Notes under the pieces: generated by a model
What the model saw: only the letters and a program-made list of their open reading frames with translations
Database searches by the model: none
What the model was told of the DNA's origin: nothing
Position numbers and translations under genes: made by a program
Shown here: positions 48,739-57,293 of the stretch, in pieces
Layout: the number at the start of each line of letters is the position of its first letter
Position numbering within the stretch: position 1 is the first letter of the stretch
NCBI RefSeq assembly: GCF_001428605.1
Contig: NZ_LMID01000003.1
Span: 1 to 61,800, forward strand
DNA: 61,800 nucleotides
From: Sphingomonas sp. Root720
GTDB taxonomy: Bacteria > Pseudomonadota > Alphaproteobacteria > Sphingomonadales > Sphingomonadaceae
Direction: 5' to 3'

Positions 48739-50021
48739 GCGCGGAGAACAGCGTCGCGCGTAGCGGGCGCGAGGCCGATCCCCAGACCGAACGGATCGCC
48801 TTCGAAATTCCGCCCGAGCTGGCGACCCGGTACGAGGTGCGCGTCGTCGAGGGGGCGGGCGGCGGTGAGCAGCGGCTCGGCCTGTTCCGCCCCGGGGACC
48901 GCGTGATCCCGGCGATCGAGATCACCGACAGCCGCATTGTGGCGCGGCGCGAGGACGCAGAGACGATCGCGAGCCTGGTGAAGATCGCTCAGCACAACAG
49001 CTGGGATCGGATCGAAGTCGATGGCTCCCCCGAGTTTCGAAAAGCTGTGTGGTCCGCTGCGACGCGGGAGGGGCTGACGGTCAACGGCTACGAGCCTACC
49101 TTCGCCGAACAGGAGCGCATGGCGGATTTGAGACGGGGCGTACCCGCCAATCGCGACGCTACGGTGGTCGAGCAAGCGCGCCCGGTTCCGCAGACCGATG
49201 CCGGCGCCGCTACAACCCTCACGCATTCGGCTCCGGGTCAGTCTGCGGCTCGAAACGATGGTTCGCTGTCGGAGGCCGACCGGCGGCTCTTGCTGACGCT
49301 CAGCCGGCACACCGAAGACCGCAAGGTGCTTTATGGGGAGCTCGGCGACAACAGGGACGCTTTCCAACGGGAAGTCCATCTCGAGCGGATCGATGTGAAT
49401 CGGGAAGCGCTCGAAAGTGCGCTTGAGCGGGCGCTGGAGAGCCCGACGCTGGTGAGGGCGTTCGACAGCTCCGGCTACGAGTCCGGCGCTCTGCGTCAGA
49501 TGGGCAAGGGTGGCGCTTGGGACACGGAGGTCGCTGACGCGATCTATCTTGTCCGATCGGGCCTCCATCGGGATACGATGACGAAGGAGGCTGGCGCTGC
49601 TGCCACACTGGCCGACGAGCTTGATGCCGATCGGGAAGACCGGTCCGTCGCGGAGCCGACCGCCCCGCAAAGCCGAAGATCAGACTCTGAACAGCCCCGG
49701 ACGCGGGATGAGCAGGAGCGGGACGCGGCCGCCGGGCGCCGGCAGGAGAGCGACGAGCTCGCCGAACTCTTCCTTCACGGCGGGATGGAGAGAGTATCGG
49801 CGGAGCCCCGACTAGCCAACGCGCTGCAGGCGCAGGCGGCGATGGAACAGCATATCGGCGAGGTCTTCGACGGTGACGCGCACCACATGGTCTCGGCGAA
49901 CCTCGAGAGTCGGAAAATGATCTCGGACGTGCTGCGGCGCGGCCTGGATGTCTCGGTCCGCGAGCCCACGCCGGTTCGACAGATCGAGGCGATGCACACC
50001 CACCCCGAATTGGAGAGGTAG
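48735..50021 (+). CDS. LPD7 domain-containing protein of the transfer operon
   Basis: The 428-residue product carries an LPD7-type domain near the N-terminus (YEVRVVEGAGGGEQRLGLFR, PAIEITDSRIVARREDAETI, then IEVDGSPEFRKAVWSAATRE). A long charged, partly disordered middle and C-terminal region follows, rich in Glu, Arg and Ala. LPD7 is found at the ends of relaxases and in proteins linked to transfer. Here it is separate and sits between virB1 and virB2. GTG 48735 overlaps the virB1 stop. Function unknown; it may be a mobilisation or channel-associated factor. Confidence 0.7.
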   Translation: MSAENSVARSGREADPQTERIAFEIPPELATRYEVRVVEGAGGGEQRLGLFRPGDRVIPAIEITDSRIVARREDAETIASLVKIAQHNSWDRIEVDGSPEFRKAVWSAATREGLTVNGYEPTFAEQERMADLRRGVPANRDATVVEQARPVPQTDAGAATTLTHSAPGQSAARNDGSLSEADRRLLLTLSRHTEDRKVLYGELGDNRDAFQREVHLERIDVNREALESALERALESPTLVRAFDSSGYESGALRQMGKGGAWDTEVADAIYLVRSGLHRDTMTKEAGAAATLADELDADREDRSVAEPTAPQSRRSDSEQPRTRDEQERDAAAGRRQESDELAELFLHGGMERVSAEPRLANALQAQAAMEQHIGEVFDGDAHHMVSANLESRKMISDVLRRGLDVSVREPTPVRQIEAMHTHPELER

Positions 50022-50039
50022 TTCGACATGGAGGATCGT

Positions 50040-50363
50040 ATGAAGTTCACACCCAGGCTGGGTCGGCTGATGTCCGATCGCCGTGCCCGCCAGCTCGTCG
50101 GCTTTGCCGGCGCATTGGCTCTTATGTCGATCGCGCAGCCAGCATGGGCCGACGGCACATCCATCGAGAGCGGTCTGACGACAGTAAGGACCTGGCTGAT
50201 CGGCATTTCTTCGGTGGTCGGCGCCATCGCCGTGATGGGTGTGGGATACGCGAAGCTGACCGGCCGGATGGAGTGGGGCCGCGCTGTCACCGTGCTGATC
50301 GGCATCGGCATCATCTTCTCGGCGACGACGATCGTCGGCTGGATGAGTACCGCAAGTGGCTGA
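50040..50363 (+). CDS. virB2: VirB2 pilin (TrbC/VirB2 family)
   Basis: The 107-residue prepilin has a long signal peptide ending LALMSIAQPAWA, then the mature segment with two transmembrane helices (LIGISSVVGAIAVMGVGYAK and TVLIGIGIIFSATTIVGW). This is the classic VirB2 layout. ATG 50040 has GGAGG five bases upstream; an upstream ATG at 50028 lacks one. It overlaps virB3 by 8 nt. It forms the conjugative pilus subunit. Confidence 0.9.
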   Translation: MKFTPRLGRLMSDRRARQLVGFAGALALMSIAQPAWADGTSIESGLTTVRTWLIGISSVVGAIAVMGVGYAKLTGRMEWGRAVTVLIGIGIIFSATTIVGWMSTASG

Positions 50364-50697
50364 GGTCGAGAAGCTCGCCGAGGACAAGGTCTTCCTCGCC
50401 ATGACCAGACCGGCCGTGTTCATGGGATTGCCGCTCGAAGCGATCCTGCCGATCATCATGGTCAGCATGATCATCTGGTCGATCATGCACAATCCCTTGT
50501 ACCCGCTAGCCGCTTTCGGGGCACTCTACTTCCCGGCGCGGATGGTCGTTCACTACGACTACAATGCCTTCCGGCTCTGGGGCCTGTGGTTTCAGACGGT
50601 GTTCCTTTCGAAGAACCGCAAGTTTTGGGGCGGTGGGAGTTACTCGCCCGTTCGCCTTGGCAAGAGCGTCAAGCGGAAGCAGTTCGGCAATGACTGA
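50356..50697 (+). CDS. virB3: VirB3-like inner-membrane protein
   Basis: The 113-residue protein has the VirB3 pattern: a short N-terminal VFLAMTRPAVFMGLP motif followed by paired hydrophobic helices (AILPIIMVSMIIWSIM, then PLYPLAAFGALYFPARMVVH) and a basic C-terminus. GTG start overlaps virB2, and its end overlaps virB4. VirB3 works with the VirB4 ATPase in pilus assembly at the inner membrane. Confidence 0.9.
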   Translation: MAEVEKLAEDKVFLAMTRPAVFMGLPLEAILPIIMVSMIIWSIMHNPLYPLAAFGALYFPARMVVHYDYNAFRLWGLWFQTVFLSKNRKFWGGGSYSPVRLGKSVKRKQFGND

Positions 50698-53056
50698 AAC
50701 CAGGTTGAAGCATAAGAAGGTGGCGGTCCGCGAGACGGATGACGTCAAGTTCATCCCCTATACGCGGCACGTCGACGACACGGTTGTCGCCCTCGACGAC
50801 GGCTCGCTCATGCGCATGTACCGCGTCGATGGGCGGCCGTTCGAAACCAGCGACATTGCCGATCTGAATAGCTGGCACAACAAGCTCAACATTACCTGGC
50901 GCGCGATCGGCGACGACCGCATCGCGCTGTGGACCCATCTCGTGCGCACCGCGACGGACCCGGTCCTGAGTGGCGACTTCCACTCCGACTTCGCGCGCCA
51001 GCTCCAGGACCGTTACTCCGAGACACTCAAGGAGAAGGTCCTCTACCATAACGAGTTCTACGTGACGCTCGTCGTGCGGCCTTCCAGCATGGCCAGCGAC
51101 CAGGTCTCGCGCTTTTTCGGCAAGCAAAAGACGCCGGGTGAGTTCGATGACCGCGCGCTCACGATCATGGCGGACAAGAGCCGCGATTTCGAGTCCCTGC
51201 TTGCCGACGCGACACCGGAGCGCCTGTCGATTTACGAGCGTGACGGCATCCTGTTCTCGAAGCCCATGGAGGTCCTGCACTTCATCCTAACGGGCGACCG
51301 CATCCGCATTCCGCTGCTCGACGGCCGGTTGGGGCAAGCGCTCTACCAATCTCGCGTGGTCTTCGGGCGCGAGGCGGCCGAGATCCGCCTCGCCCACAAG
51401 TCACATTACCTCGGCATGTTCGGTGTGCGCGAATATGTCGCCAGCACCCGGACGGGCCAGTTCAACAGCCTGCTGAAGCTCGACTTCCCTTATGTGCTGA
51501 CCCAGAGTTTCGCGCCTCTGGTGAAGCAGGACGCGAGCGAGCGCTTCACCAAGAAATATAAGCAGATGACGTCCTCGGACGATGCCGGCGTCAGTCAGGC
51601 CGTTGAACTCCTCGACGGGGTCGACGACCTCATGGCGAACCGCTTCGTCATGGGTGAGCATCACCTTTCGATCTCGGTCATCGACGACGATCCGCGTCGC
51701 CTCCTCGACCGCCTCTCGATCGCGCGCTCGGCCGCGGCGGACACCGGCATGGTGATGGCGCGCGAGGACGTGGCGCTTGAAGCCGCCTTCTGGGCGCAGC
51801 TCCCCGGCAATTTCCGGATGCGCGCGCGCCCTGCGGTCATCAACAGCCGCAATTTCGCGGCACTGAGCCCGTTCTACACCTTCCCGGCCGGGCGGAAGTC
51901 CGGAAACCACTGGGGCGAAGCGGTGACGCTGCTCAAGACGCGCGCGGGCTCGTCCTTCTGGTTCAACTTTCACCGCGCCGATATCGGCCACACGCTCATC
52001 ATCGGCCCGACGGGAGGCGGCAAGACGGTTCTCCAGAACTTCCTCCAGGCCCAGCTCGAAAAGACCGGCGCCCGGCAAGTGTTCTTCGACAAGGACCGCG
52101 GCGCCGAGATTTTCGTGCGCGCCTGCGGGGGCACCTATCTCGCGCTTCGCAATGGCGAGCCGACTGGTTTCGCGCCCCTCAAGGGACTGGAACCCACCCA
52201 CGATAACATTGCCTTCTTGCGCCAGTTCGTGCGGGTGCTTGTCAGGCGCGAGAATCGGCCGTTGACGGTCGGCGAGGATCGGCTGATCGACGAGGGCCTC
52301 GATGCCGTGATGCGACTGCCGTCGCATGCCCGCTCCCTCGGCGCGCTACGCGAGATGCTGGGCTACGCTGACGCTGAGGGGATCGGGGCGCGGCTCGAAC
52401 GCTGGTGCCAGGGTGGTTCGCTCGGCTGGGCATTCGACGGACCGGTTGACGAAGTTTCGATGGCAGCCCGCCTCGTCGGGTTCGACATGACCGACTTTCT
52501 CGAGAACCCGGAAATCCGCACACCGACCATGCTCTACCTCTTCCACCGCGTGGACGAGCTGCTCGACGGACAGCGGGTGGTGGTCGATATCGACGAGTTC
52601 TGGAAGGCGCTCCAGGACGATGCGTTCCGCGCCTTTGCACAGGATGGCCTGAAGACCTTCCGCAAGCGCAACGCCTTCATGGTTTTCGGCACGCAGTCGC
52701 CGGCGGACGCGCTGCGCTCGCCGATCGCGCACTCGATCATCGAGCAGACCGCGACCAAGATCCTCCTGCCCAATTCCGATGCGAAGCGATCCGATTATTG
52801 CGACGGGCTGGGCCTGACGGATGCCGAGTACCGGCTGATCCGGGAGGACCTGACCCCGGAAAGCCGCTGCTTCCTTGTCAAGCAGGGCCACACGTCGATC
52901 GTCGCCAAGCTCGACCTGGCCGGGATGCCCAACGAGCTCAAGGTGCTTTCGGGGCGCGAGGAGACCCTCGTCGCCATGGAAGAGGCCATCGCCGCTGCGG
53001 GGGACGATCCGGCGGCCTGGCTGCCGGCTTTCTATGCCAACCAAAGGAGAAGCTGA
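50690..53056 (+). CDS. virB4: VirB4 / CagE-family transfer ATPase
   Basis: The 788-residue ATPase has Walker A GPTGGGKTVL near residues 438-447 and Walker B VVVDIDEFWKAL near residues 627-638. The N-terminal domain includes HKSHYLGMFGVREYVASTRT, and the C-terminal part has DGLKTFRKRNAFMVFGTQSP, typical of VirB4. It energises pilus biogenesis and substrate transfer. ATG 50690 overlaps the virB3 stop. The longer frame from 50564 has no homology and overlaps virB3. Confidence 0.95.
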   Translation: MTETRLKHKKVAVRETDDVKFIPYTRHVDDTVVALDDGSLMRMYRVDGRPFETSDIADLNSWHNKLNITWRAIGDDRIALWTHLVRTATDPVLSGDFHSDFARQLQDRYSETLKEKVLYHNEFYVTLVVRPSSMASDQVSRFFGKQKTPGEFDDRALTIMADKSRDFESLLADATPERLSIYERDGILFSKPMEVLHFILTGDRIRIPLLDGRLGQALYQSRVVFGREAAEIRLAHKSHYLGMFGVREYVASTRTGQFNSLLKLDFPYVLTQSFAPLVKQDASERFTKKYKQMTSSDDAGVSQAVELLDGVDDLMANRFVMGEHHLSISVIDDDPRRLLDRLSIARSAAADTGMVMAREDVALEAAFWAQLPGNFRMRARPAVINSRNFAALSPFYTFPAGRKSGNHWGEAVTLLKTRAGSSFWFNFHRADIGHTLIIGPTGGGKTVLQNFLQAQLEKTGARQVFFDKDRGAEIFVRACGGTYLALRNGEPTGFAPLKGLEPTHDNIAFLRQFVRVLVRRENRPLTVGEDRLIDEGLDAVMRLPSHARSLGALREMLGYADAEGIGARLERWCQGGSLGWAFDGPVDEVSMAARLVGFDMTDFLENPEIRTPTMLYLFHRVDELLDGQRVVVDIDEFWKALQDDAFRAFAQDGLKTFRKRNAFMVFGTQSPADALRSPIAHSIIEQTATKILLPNSDAKRSDYCDGLGLTDAEYRLIREDLTPESRCFLVKQGHTSIVAKLDLAGMPNELKVLSGREETLVAMEEAIAAAGDDPAAWLPAFYANQRRS

Positions 53057-53057
53057 G

Positions 53058-53783
53058 ATGTGGATCAAGCGTACCTTGATGGGAATTGCGGCACCCGCCG
53101 CGGTCGCTGTCTTTGCCCCGCCGGCTGCGGCGCAGGGCATCCCCGTGTTCGATACCACGACCTACCTTCAGGCGCTGCAAACCGCGAGGCAGACGCTGAC
53201 GATGGTGGAGCAGGGCAAGCAGCAGATCGAGACTGCCGCGAACCAGCTCCAGTCACTCCAGAAGCTCACCAATATGAGCGAGATCGCGTCGACCCTGAAC
53301 CTGCCCTCGGTCCGCAACCTCCTGCCGGCGACGACGACCGACGTGTCGACGCTGTTCGGGGGCGATCTCACGAAGCTCGGCTCGTTGGGGACGCTCGCAT
53401 CGAACATCCAGTCGCGCTACCGCCCCTCGTCCACGGGATCCTCGGATGCGGATGCGGCCTATGCCCAGGCGCTGAAGGATTCTACCGGATCGGCTGCGAC
53501 GACGGCCGCGCTCGGTGAGAATACCCTGAACATCGCGCAGACCCGAACGCAGGCATTGGATCAGCTGCGGCAGCAGCTCGCCAGCGCCAAGGATCCAAAA
53601 GACGTGATGGACCTGCAGGCCCGCATCGCGGTCGAGCAGGCGCAGCTTCAGAACGACCTTCTCAAGATGCAGGCGATTCAGATGGCCCAAGCTGGCGAAG
53701 GTGATCTCGCTATTAGCTCGGCTCTGCTCGCAGCCGGGCGAAATGACTCAGCGTTCTTCCAGGCTAACACAATAAGGAAATAA
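53058..53783 (+). CDS. virB5: VirB5 minor pilus component
   Basis: The 241-residue exported protein has a signal peptide (TLMGIAAPAAVAVFAPPAAA, cleavage after AQG likely). A long helical mature region contains GIPVFDTTTYLQALQTARQT and the coiled QIETAANQLQSLQKL, both typical of VirB5/TraC. The C-terminus includes LQARIAVEQAQLQNDLLKMQ. It is thought to sit at the pilus tip and contact recipient cells. ATG directly follows the virB4 stop. Confidence 0.9.
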   Translation: MWIKRTLMGIAAPAAVAVFAPPAAAQGIPVFDTTTYLQALQTARQTLTMVEQGKQQIETAANQLQSLQKLTNMSEIASTLNLPSVRNLLPATTTDVSTLFGGDLTKLGSLGTLASNIQSRYRPSSTGSSDADAAYAQALKDSTGSAATTAALGENTLNIAQTRTQALDQLRQQLASAKDPKDVMDLQARIAVEQAQLQNDLLKMQAIQMAQAGEGDLAISSALLAAGRNDSAFFQANTIRK

Positions 53784-53785
53784 GT

Positions 53786-54055
53786 ATGCGCAGGTTGCTT
53801 GTGCCGGCAGCGTTCTTGTTCGTGTGTGGATGTCAACCGGCCGTCAAGGTTCCGACCTCGCAGGAGCTTGTCGGTAATCCGCAGCTTCTCGCCGAGTGGC
53901 AATCCAAATGCAACACGGGTGAGTACAGTCAGTTGGCGGCCGCCAAAAAGGCGAACCTGTGCTCTACTACGCAGGATGCCAGTATGACAGTTACCCAGAT
54001 GGAGGCGGGTAAGAAGGATTCCGACTTCTTTGGAAATATGTCGAAGAGAAAGTGA
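53786..54055 (+). CDS. EexN-like lipoprotein
   Basis: The 89-residue lipoprotein has the signal LLVPAAFLFVCGC, with lipidation expected at Cys16. The mature part matches the EexN pattern (VGNPQLLAEWQSKCNTGEYS, then LCSTTQDAS). EexN-type proteins give entry exclusion, preventing redundant transfer into cells already carrying the plasmid. The gene sits between virB5 and virB6, the usual place, 2 bp after virB5. Confidence 0.75.
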   Translation: MRRLLVPAAFLFVCGCQPAVKVPTSQELVGNPQLLAEWQSKCNTGEYSQLAAAKKANLCSTTQDASMTVTQMEAGKKDSDFFGNMSKRK

Positions 54056-54092
54056 GACCCGGCCGAATTACCAGTCAATAGAGGTAGAGTAG

Positions 54093-55151
54093 ATGGCTTC
54101 GCCACCGGACATTATGACGCTTTTCACAACCATGTACGGGTATGTGGAGAGCGCCATCGCGGGCGCGGTCGCATCGTTCGGGTCAGGCTTGGTCAGCTTC
54201 GTTGCGGCACCGCTCGCGCTGGCCGCTACTATCTACTTCCTCCTTCTCGGGTTCGCCGTCCTCCGTGGCGCCATTCAGGCCCCGCTACGAGAACTCGTGT
54301 TCCAAGCCGGAAAGGTCGGGTTCGCGCTCGCTGCCGCCAGCGCGGTTGGGTACACCACCTTCGTGGTCAACGTCGCCACGAACCTGCCTAGCGAGATCAT
54401 CTCGGCAGGATCCGGAACGCCAGTGACAAATCCGGGCACCACGTTCGACAGGTATGTTGCCGACACGGGCAAACTCGCTCAGCGGATGACCGATGCCAAC
54501 AACAAGGTTCAGGCCCAGTCCTCGCGTGGCCTGACGGACTTTCAGACTCCTATCGTTAAGCTGACAGCATCGATCGTGCTCTACGGGTGTATCATCATCC
54601 TCTACACCTTCGCATTCCTGTCCGCGTCTATCGGGTTCTGCATCGTCGTCTTCGCGAAGTTGGCGGTATCGATCTGCGTGGCGCTCGCGCCGCTTGCCTT
54701 GGCGTGCCTCTTGTTCAACTCGTCTCGCTGGCTGTTCGATGGATGGCTGAAGCAAACCGCCAATTACATCCTGCTGATGGTCATCATGGCGATCATGACC
54801 AAGTTCATCACTGGTCTGCAGGAAGCGGCGATGGACGGCATTCTGGGCTCGGTCGGCGACGGGTCCGGTTTTGTGACCCTGGAGAACACCTACATCGCCT
54901 TGAACGCGGGCGTGATGATCGTCGCCACTCTCGCCTGCTGCGCGATCTACATCGTCGGCTCGATATTCTTCTTCCAATCCCCGTCGATCGCCGCCGGCAT
55001 CGCTGGTGGCGCCTCCTCTGGCGGCCACGGCTTCCTCATGACCGGTGCGAACATGATGGCCAATCGCCTGATGTTCCGGCGGGCCACGCAGGCCACGGCG
55101 CGTGGTGGCTCGCCGAGCGCGGCCGGAGGCTCGCTCACCCGAGCCGCCTGA
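54093..55151 (+). CDS. virB6: VirB6 / TrbL channel protein
   Basis: The 352-residue polytopic membrane protein has several hydrophobic helices (APLALAATIYFLLLGFAVLR, SIVLYGCIIILYTFAFLS, LAVSICVALAPLALACLLF, AGVMIVATLACCAIYIVGSI). The TrbL/VirB6-type loop FNSSRWLFDGWLKQTANYIL is also present. It forms part of the inner-membrane DNA translocation pore. GAGGTAG precedes the ATG. The C-terminal tail is rich in Ala, Gly and Arg. Confidence 0.92.
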   Translation: MASPPDIMTLFTTMYGYVESAIAGAVASFGSGLVSFVAAPLALAATIYFLLLGFAVLRGAIQAPLRELVFQAGKVGFALAAASAVGYTTFVVNVATNLPSEIISAGSGTPVTNPGTTFDRYVADTGKLAQRMTDANNKVQAQSSRGLTDFQTPIVKLTASIVLYGCIIILYTFAFLSASIGFCIVVFAKLAVSICVALAPLALACLLFNSSRWLFDGWLKQTANYILLMVIMAIMTKFITGLQEAAMDGILGSVGDGSGFVTLENTYIALNAGVMIVATLACCAIYIVGSIFFFQSPSIAAGIAGGASSGGHGFLMTGANMMANRLMFRRATQATARGGSPSAAGGSLTRAA

Positions 55152-55220
55152 CCACATGCTCGACACTCCCACCAGGAACTCAGGACACCAACAGCGCGGC
55201 AACGCCCGAACGGAGATCGT

Positions 55221-55589
55221 ATGAGAAGGCTGACCATCGCGGCGTTCGCCGCGCTCGCACTCAGCGGCTGCACCGGCGCTCACATCAAGAAGCCGGCGGT
55301 GTGCGACGGCAGGCATCGTCGGCCTGCGAACCTCTATGGCTCGATCCTGCCGACCCTGCCGGTGCCGCTTCCGGCCTCGCAGGGTGGCGGGCAGTCGATG
55401 GTGGCTCCTGGGCCGGCTCCCGGTCCGGGCGCGCTCCCAGCGCCTCCTCCCGCGCCCCCGACGGCACCGGGGCCGGCCCCCGACGCCGGCAGCACCCCCA
55501 CCCCGCCCCAGACCGGGGGCCCGACCGCGCCGACGTCAGCGCCACGCACGTCCAAGCGGGACGACGAGCTGTCCTACCTCTCATGCTGA
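55221..55589 (+). CDS. virB7: VirB7-like proline-rich lipoprotein
   Basis: The 122-residue lipoprotein has lipobox LALSGC (Cys17). It starts with a VirB7-like segment, KPAVCDGRHRRPANLYGSIL, and continues as a proline/glycine/alanine-rich tail. Length and position between virB6 and virB8 support VirB7, the outer-membrane partner of VirB9. The proline-rich part is longer than in the Agrobacterium protein (about 55 residues). Confidence 0.75.
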   Translation: MRRLTIAAFAALALSGCTGAHIKKPAVCDGRHRRPANLYGSILPTLPVPLPASQGGGQSMVAPGPAPGPGALPAPPPAPPTAPGPAPDAGSTPTPPQTGGPTAPTSAPRTSKRDDELSYLSC

Positions 55590-55605
55590 CAAAGGGATCG
55601 ACGCC

Positions 55606-56283
55606 ATGCCCGCGGTGAAGGCCGAGGATAACGAGAAGTATTTCGAGACCTCGCGGACGTGGGAGTACGATCGGTTTCGGGCTGCTGCGGGCCGTGAGAA
55701 GCTCGCCTGGACCATCGCGGCGATCGCCGTCGCGCTTGCCATCGTGTGTGCGTTCGCGCTTGCGATGCTGATGCCGCTCAAGACGGTGCAGCCCTACGTG
55801 ATCCGGGTCGACAAATCTTCGGGCGAGACGGAGATCGTCACTGCGCTCAAGGGGCCGCACCCACGGACCTACGAGGACGCGGTCAACCGCTACTTCATCT
55901 CCCAATATGTTCGGTTACGCGAGGGCTGGCTCAACGACGCCGCCCGCGAGAACGCTTATGCAATCATGCTCATGAGCGACCAGCTCGAGGCCCAACGCTA
56001 CCTGGGCGGCGTTCAATCGAGCAACAGGAACGCGCCGTCCAACGTCTACGGCGACAAGGGCTTCGTCTCGATCTCAATTCGATCGATCAGCTTCCTGAGC
56101 CCGACGGTTGCGCAGGTCCGCTACACCAAGATCATCACCTATGGGCAGAGCGCTCCAGTTGCACAGAACTGGAATGCGATCCTGACCTTCAAATACACGA
56201 CGGCGCCCGAGATGGAGAAGGATCGCAACCTCAATCCGCTCGGCTTCCAGGTAGTCAACTATCGCTCTGATCCAGAGGCGTGA
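55606..56283 (+). CDS. virB8: VirB8 inner-membrane scaffold protein
   Basis: The 225-residue protein begins with a cytoplasmic EKYFETSRTWEYDRFRAAAG stretch. One transmembrane helix follows (AWTIAAIAVALAIVCAFALA), then the VirB8 periplasmic NTF2-like domain (QPYVIRVDKSSGETEIVTAL, DAVNRYFISQYVRLREGW). It nucleates channel assembly and contacts VirB9/VirB10. ATG 55606; the longer frame from 55336 is not real. One base separates it from virB9. Confidence 0.93.
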   Translation: MPAVKAEDNEKYFETSRTWEYDRFRAAAGREKLAWTIAAIAVALAIVCAFALAMLMPLKTVQPYVIRVDKSSGETEIVTALKGPHPRTYEDAVNRYFISQYVRLREGWLNDAARENAYAIMLMSDQLEAQRYLGGVQSSNRNAPSNVYGDKGFVSISIRSISFLSPTVAQVRYTKIITYGQSAPVAQNWNAILTFKYTTAPEMEKDRNLNPLGFQVVNYRSDPEA

Positions 56284-56284
56284 C

Positions 56285-57292
56285 ATGAACGAAGCATCCA
56301 GCACTCCGGAAACCGGCGAGCGCGTGGTCATTCCTTTCCTGCCGGCGCTGCGGAAGAAGCTGGCCAAGCGCCTATCGCCACCGGCAACCGAGCTCGTCGT
56401 GACCGATGTCGGCGCCAGGAGCCGCTTCTGGCGGGGCGTTGGCGCAATCTGGCGCCAGCTGGTGGCCTTCTCCGTCGTCGGGGCCGCAGCGGTCACGCTC
56501 GTGCCCCATCCCGCGCTCGCCTCAGAGACGCCGGTGCCTGGGGCGAAGGACGCCCGGGTGCGGAACGTCAATTATGATCCTGACCAGGTCGTCACGATCG
56601 TCGGCAGTTTCCGGCACGCGATCGAGATCCAGTTCGGTCCGGGCGAGACGATTTCGCAGGCGGCGCTCGGCGATACAGTATCGTGGCAGATCGCACCGGT
56701 GGGCAACATCGTCTTTCTGAAGCCTCGAGAGAGAGCTGGGCCGACGAACCTCATCGTCGTGACGAACGCCAACGGAAGCCCGCGCACCTACCATTTCAAC
56801 CTGTCGCTCGGCACGGGCCAGACGATGTACGGTATCCGCTTCCGCTATCCGCGGGAGGAGCGTGCACTGGTCGCGCTGCAGGCGCAGGTCGCGCAAGCTC
56901 AGACCGCCAAGGCTATCGAGACCACCGTTACTACTGCTGCGCTCGATCATGCGGTGATCGAAGGCACCAGAAACATGAATTATACCGTCCAGGGCGACTC
57001 CGCACTGCAGCCGACCGAGATCTCCGACAACGGCGAGTTCACGGTGCTGCGCTACCCGGGCCATGCCGACATCCCATCGATCTTTGCGATCGACGTCGAC
57101 GGCACCGAGACGATCGTGCCCTATGACGTGCGCGAGGACTTCGTCGTCATTCACGCCGTCTACCGCCAGCTCCGGCTGCGCCGGGGCACGACGGTGCTCT
57201 GCATCTTCAACGAGGCGCCACTCCGGAACGATCGGGGGGACCGCACGGGCACCGTCTCCAACGTCGTCGAACGAAAGGTGAAGGGGCAGTAA
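56285..57292 (+). CDS. virB9: VirB9-like outer-membrane complex protein
   Basis: The 335-residue product contains VirB9 core blocks: DARVRNVNYDPDQVVTIVGS, HAIEIQFGPGETI, NIVFLKPRERAGPTNLIVVT, YGIRFRYPREER and, at the C-terminus, PYDVREDFVVIHAVYRQLRL. It builds the outer-membrane ring with VirB7 and VirB10. About 58 residues precede the signal-like hydrophobic stretch (LVAFSVVGAAAVTLVPHPAL), an unusual cytoplasmic extension. The start is supported by 1-nt spacing from virB8. Confidence 0.92.
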   Translation: MNEASSTPETGERVVIPFLPALRKKLAKRLSPPATELVVTDVGARSRFWRGVGAIWRQLVAFSVVGAAAVTLVPHPALASETPVPGAKDARVRNVNYDPDQVVTIVGSFRHAIEIQFGPGETISQAALGDTVSWQIAPVGNIVFLKPRERAGPTNLIVVTNANGSPRTYHFNLSLGTGQTMYGIRFRYPREERALVALQAQVAQAQTAKAIETTVTTAALDHAVIEGTRNMNYTVQGDSALQPTEISDNGEFTVLRYPGHADIPSIFAIDVDGTETIVPYDVREDFVVIHAVYRQLRLRRGTTVLCIFNEAPLRNDRGDRTGTVSNVVERKVKGQ

Positions 57293-57293
57293 G

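Noticed and set aside
51401-52327. 308-codon minus-strand frame within virB4
   Set aside because: Antisense to virB4, with His/Arg/Glu-rich content and no homology pattern.
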